From: Bacteroidales bacterium UBA2716
Lineage (GTDB): Bacteria; Bacteroidota; Bacteroidia; Bacteroidales; UBA932
Length of the DNA: 9,563 nt
Assembly: GCA_002354005.1 (NCBI GenBank)
Contig: DEKS01000044.1
Coordinates: 2,833-12,395, forward strand
Direction: 5' to 3'
Shown in pieces: positions 6,679-9,563 of this stretch (within the stretch, counting starts at the first letter, position 1; each line of letters starts with the position of its first letter). The position numbers and the translations under genes are program-made. A model generated the notes under the pieces. It did no database searches and was not told the DNA's origin. It was given only the letters and a program-made list of their open reading frames with translations.

Positions 6679-9507
6679 TTATTCGTAAGTCAGCACCAGA
6701 TTCTGGAACTGGGCATTATGGGCCGACATTACCTGAAGTCTGTAAGCAACACCGGCTTCGCCCGCGACATCCCAGCTATACTCTGTTCCCTTATTAAGAG
6801 CAGACGTATTGACATTCAAGGCAGTACCATCTTTGGTAACATCCACAATCACAGAGGTAGAGGCTTGTTCTCCCGTTTTGAAGGATATCTTCGTTAATGC
6901 TTTGCCTGTAATGGCAGGGAGCTGAATATAAGAGTCTTTCTTACCAATGAGGAGGTAATAATTAGCTCCGTTCTTCCCCTGATAGAAACCGTCGGCCGCA
7001 TGCATGACAAAGGTTTGGCCACCAAGCGTATAGGTTCCATCCTTGAGCTTATTTGCAGAGCCCTGAGGCAAATCATTGTTCTGCGCAATGAAATCCACAC
7101 TCACAACAGTTTCATTACCACTGGAGGCCTTGGCCTGGGTAATGGTGACGGTGTACTCCTTGGTGGTTACGTCTGCGGTGGTAGAGACCTTTACGGTGTA
7201 GGTCTTGGCATTCTCGGTGTCCGTGTTGGCATCAAAGGAAGCTGTGATTGCCTTGGCACCTTCACCCTCGGTCACATCCAGGGTCACATCCGAAGAGGAG
7301 GCCGCCCAAATCACGTTGCCGGTAACGTTGATGGTAGCCGTAGTCTCCGTAGCAGCAACGGAAATTTCCGTTTTTGCTACACCAAAGACAGGCGACTGTT
7401 CAATGGACGTCTTGCCGTTGATGCTGTAAACATAGGCCTCCTTGCCGGAAGTTTCCGGGGTATTCCCATTGTAATTCACGAGTTTACCATGGATAATTAC
7501 CTCGTCACCTACAGCTACCTGAGCATCTCCTTCTTCCCACGCGCGGTTACCCAGATAGTAAACACTATAGCAAGTGAACTGGGAGCCCGTGGTGGAGCCA
7601 TCGTCGGAAATATTGAATGTAGCAGTACCGAATTGGGCACTGAAGGTATACTTGATTGAAGAAATTTTACCCTTCACATATACCTCGTCCGATTTGGCAT
7701 TGTTTTCCAATGCTGAAGCAACGGCATTGGCCTTGGCGGCATTGTACGGGTCTTCCAACGTACCGGTGCCTTTCTCGTCCACGGAAGGTTCATCGCCGGG
7801 CTCGCCGCCACCACCCTGACCATCCGTGTATTCAAGGATAGCTGCATCTACAACTTCATGCTGGCTCTTTTTTGCATAATATTCATACTTACCAGCAATA
7901 GTGATGGTGCCTCCGTCCTTGATCTTGTTCTTCCACTCATCCGTCTTGTAGGCAGCAAGCACGCTATACACATAGATGGTGCCCGATGCGTCCGTAAGGT
8001 CGAAGCTGCAATAGGTAGGGTTGAACTTAGACACCGTACCGGTGAGCTTATAGTACGTACTCTTGTCTGCAAGCTGGATGAATTCCTCTACAGTCTTAGA
8101 CGCAGCGGTGCTATAGTCATCTCCGCCGCCTTCTCCATCCGTGTACTCAAGGATAGCTGCATCTACAACTTCATGCTGGCTCTTGTTTGCATAATATTCA
8201 TACTTACCAGCGATTGTAATGGTGCCACCATTCTTGATCTTGTTCTTCCACTCATCCGTCTTGTATGCTGCAAGGACGCTATACACATAGATGGTGCCCG
8301 ATGCGTCCGTAAGGTCGAAGCTGCAATAAGTAGGATTGAACTTAGATACCGTACCGGTGAGCTTGTAGTACGTACTCTTGTCTGCAAGCTGGATGAATTC
8401 CGCAACGGTCTTTGCCTCAGCTTTGCTGTAGTCTTCGTCGCCACCTTCACCATCCGAATATTCAAGGATGGCGGCGTTTACAACCTCATGCTGACTCTTG
8501 GCAGAATAATATTCGTACTTACCGGCAATGGTGATAGTGCCACCATTCTTAATCTTGTTCTTCCATTCATCCGTCTTGTAGGCATCCAGTACACTGAACA
8601 CATAGATGGTGCCAGAGTCGTCCGTGAGATCAAAACTGCAATAGGTTTTATTGAATTTGGAGACCTTACCAGTGAGTTTATAGTATTTCGTCTCATCCGC
8701 GAGCTGAATGAATTCCGCAACGGTCTTTGCTTCAGCTTTGGTATAGTCATCGTCACCGGGCGCGCCACCTTCGCTCTTGCCGTTGAGGCTATAGATGAAG
8801 CTACCGCCCTTGCTCACGGTTTCAGGCGTGTTGCCCTTGAAGTTAACCACCTTACCGCAGATAATCACTTCGTCGCCTTGTTTAACTTCGGTGTCGCCGC
8901 TCTTCCACTTACGGTTGCCCAGATAGTAAGTCTGGTATACATAGAAGCTTTCGCCGCCGTCTTCATCGACCACATAGAATGTTGCATTGCCATAGGTGCC
9001 GCTAGCCTCGAAGGTGGTGGACACCTCGGAGATCTTGCCCTCGAAGAAGATATTCTTCTCGCTGGCTTGATCGGCAGGGAGGGAACGGGTATACTCCAAG
9101 ACTCCCGCTACGTTGAACGGATTCTCCAGGGTACCGTCACCGTTGTCAATCTCTCCTTCCGGACCGGCCTGGTTGATGGTGAGGCTGGTACGAGCGAAGC
9201 CGATGGTGAACACGATGGTGGCAGAACGGTTGTATTCCGCGTTCTGCGCGACAGTGATTTTAACAGGCTGGGCCTCTACTGCGGCCTTGCCGGAGGTTGC
9301 GCTGAGGGCGACCCATTCCGGGACACCGCTAACAGCCCAGTCACGTGTGGCCGTGACAGATACGGTCTGGGAGCCACCAGCGGCCTCAAACGCGAGCGTT
9401 GTTTGGTCCAAAGCCAGCTTGGCAGGGCCCAGGTCCACTTCTTTGTTACAGCCGACGAGCATTGCTGCGCCAGCTACAACTGCCATAAAGAGGTTTCTGA
9501 GTTTCAT
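6679..9507 (-). CDS. Multidomain surface lipoprotein: BACON-like and OB-fold-like modules with tandem triplet
   Basis: A 942-residue lipoprotein. The signal ends in MLVGC (Cys20). Modules in order: BACON-like domain (about 30-114, ending SLTINQAG); module A1 (about 123-247, with YYLGNRKW, GDEVIICGKVVN and GNTPETV); three tandem B modules starting at Tyr255, Tyr360 and Tyr465; module A2 (about 579-701, with YYLGNRAW, GDEVIIHGKLVN and GNTPET); a second BACON-like/Ig-like domain (about 708-795, ending VTITQAKA); and an unassigned beta-rich C-terminal domain (about 800-942). A and B modules show OB-fold signatures (Y-LTG-VS, SFDLTD-SGTIYV, GGTITIAGKY; FYV or FNI strand, then GDEV-I-GK). OB folds often bind nucleic acids, and two nuclease genes follow directly, so this is probably the surface binding protein of the locus (inference). 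No catalytic motif was recognised. It is the first gene of the operon, next to a promoter-like element. Acidic Gly-rich linkers (such as TDGEGGGDD) separate the B modules. Confidence 0.85.
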   Translation of the reverse strand: MKLRNLFMAVVAGAAMLVGCNKEVDLGPAKLALDQTTLAFEAAGGSQTVSVTATRDWAVSGVPEWVALSATSGKAAVEAQPVKITVAQNAEYNRSATIVFTIGFARTSLTINQAGPEGEIDNGDGTLENPFNVAGVLEYTRSLPADQASEKNIFFEGKISEVSTTFEASGTYGNATFYVVDEDGGESFYVYQTYYLGNRKWKSGDTEVKQGDEVIICGKVVNFKGNTPETVSKGGSFIYSLNGKSEGGAPGDDDYTKAEAKTVAEFIQLADETKYYKLTGKVSKFNKTYCSFDLTDDSGTIYVFSVLDAYKTDEWKNKIKNGGTITIAGKYEYYSAKSQHEVVNAAILEYSDGEGGDEDYSKAEAKTVAEFIQLADKSTYYKLTGTVSKFNPTYCSFDLTDASGTIYVYSVLAAYKTDEWKNKIKNGGTITIAGKYEYYANKSQHEVVDAAILEYTDGEGGGDDYSTAASKTVEEFIQLADKSTYYKLTGTVSKFNPTYCSFDLTDASGTIYVYSVLAAYKTDEWKNKIKDGGTITIAGKYEYYAKKSQHEVVDAAILEYTDGQGGGGEPGDEPSVDEKGTGTLEDPYNAAKANAVASALENNAKSDEVYVKGKISSIKYTFSAQFGTATFNISDDGSTTGSQFTCYSVYYLGNRAWEEGDAQVAVGDEVIIHGKLVNYNGNTPETSGKEAYVYSINGKTSIEQSPVFGVAKTEISVAATETTATINVTGNVIWAASSSDVTLDVTEGEGAKAITASFDANTDTENAKTYTVKVSTTADVTTKEYTVTITQAKASSGNETVVSVDFIAQNNDLPQGSANKLKDGTYTLGGQTFVMHAADGFYQGKNGANYYLLIGKKDSYIQLPAITGKALTKISFKTGEQASTSVIVDVTKDGTALNVNTSALNKGTEYSWDVAGEAGVAYRLQVMSAHNAQFQNLVLTYE
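7801..8745 (-). repeat. Three in-frame tandem 315-bp repeats encoding OB-fold-like modules
   Basis: Units are about 8745-8431 (B1), 8430-8116 (B2) and 8115-7801 (B3), each 105 codons, starting at the Tyr of YTKAEA, YSKAEA and YSTAAS. By hand alignment B2 and B3 differ at 15 of 250 bases (7831-8080 against 8146-8395), about 94% identity; B1 is visibly more diverged. At the protein level B2 and B3 differ at only two positions from FIQLADKS to ILEYTDG. Each unit keeps a single Cys in TYCSFDLTD. Confidence 0.95.
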
Positions 9508-9544
9508 ACGGTTATTTTTAAAATAGTTATTAATGCTTATGTGC

Positions 9545-9563
9545 TGAAATACAAATATACAAC
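9545..9563 (-). promoter_or_regulatory. Bacteroidota-type promoter -7 element of the operon
   Basis: Reading the minus strand, TATATTTG at 9559-9552 matches the Bacteroidota -7 consensus TAnnTTTG. The expected -33 TTTG element would fall about 19 bases upstream, outside the window. A start about 5-7 bases downstream would give a leader of roughly 38 nt, which is A/T-rich before the ATG (TTTTAAAAATAACCGT) and has no Shine-Dalgarno sequence, as is usual in this phylum. Only half the promoter is visible. Confidence 0.55.

Noticed and set aside
7801..8745. Regular 315-bp repeats considered as a CRISPR or non-coding satellite
   Set aside because: The repeats have no spacers, are an exact multiple of three, and encode a conserved protein module within one continuous frame.

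Overview
The window looks like a chromosomal segment of a GC-rich member of the Bacteroidota, most likely Bacteroidales. Several features point there: a TonB-dependent receptor with an N-terminal carboxypeptidase-regulatory-like domain, BACON-like domains, a DUF5689 lipoprotein, short lipoprotein signals ending in Cys, no Shine-Dalgarno-like leaders, and a TAnnTTTG promoter element. The genus cannot be resolved from the sequence alone. All six genes lie on the minus strand, so transcription runs from right to left.

Layout in transcription order. A Bacteroidota-type -7 element sits at 9552-9559. The first gene (9507-6679) encodes a 942-residue surface lipoprotein built from BACON-like and OB-fold-like modules, including a tandem triplet with a 105-residue period. 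Next comes a lipoprotein DNA/RNA non-specific endonuclease with a complete DRGH active site (6669-5455). It is followed by a secreted endonuclease/exonuclease/phosphatase (EEP) family enzyme (5435-4350). A short REP-like palindromic element lies just before the next gene, a TonB-dependent outer-membrane receptor without a SusD partner (4308-1393). Then come a DUF5689 lipoprotein (1387-248) and the first 80 residues of an M3-family (Dcp-like) metallopeptidase lipoprotein (242 to the window edge). Gaps between genes are 9, 19, 41, 5 and 5 nt, and no terminator is visible between them. This is almost certainly one operon that continues past the left edge.

Working model (inference): the operon is an extracellular nucleic-acid capture and degradation locus. 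OB-fold-rich lipoproteins would bind DNA or RNA at the cell surface, two unrelated secreted nucleases would cut it, and the TonB-dependent receptor would import products. The M3 peptidase could process peptides from nucleoprotein. The individual families are known. What deserves a second look is the combination, the symmetric architecture of the 942-residue protein, and the compositional mosaic inside the nuclease gene. No stretch longer than 300 bases lacks a gene.
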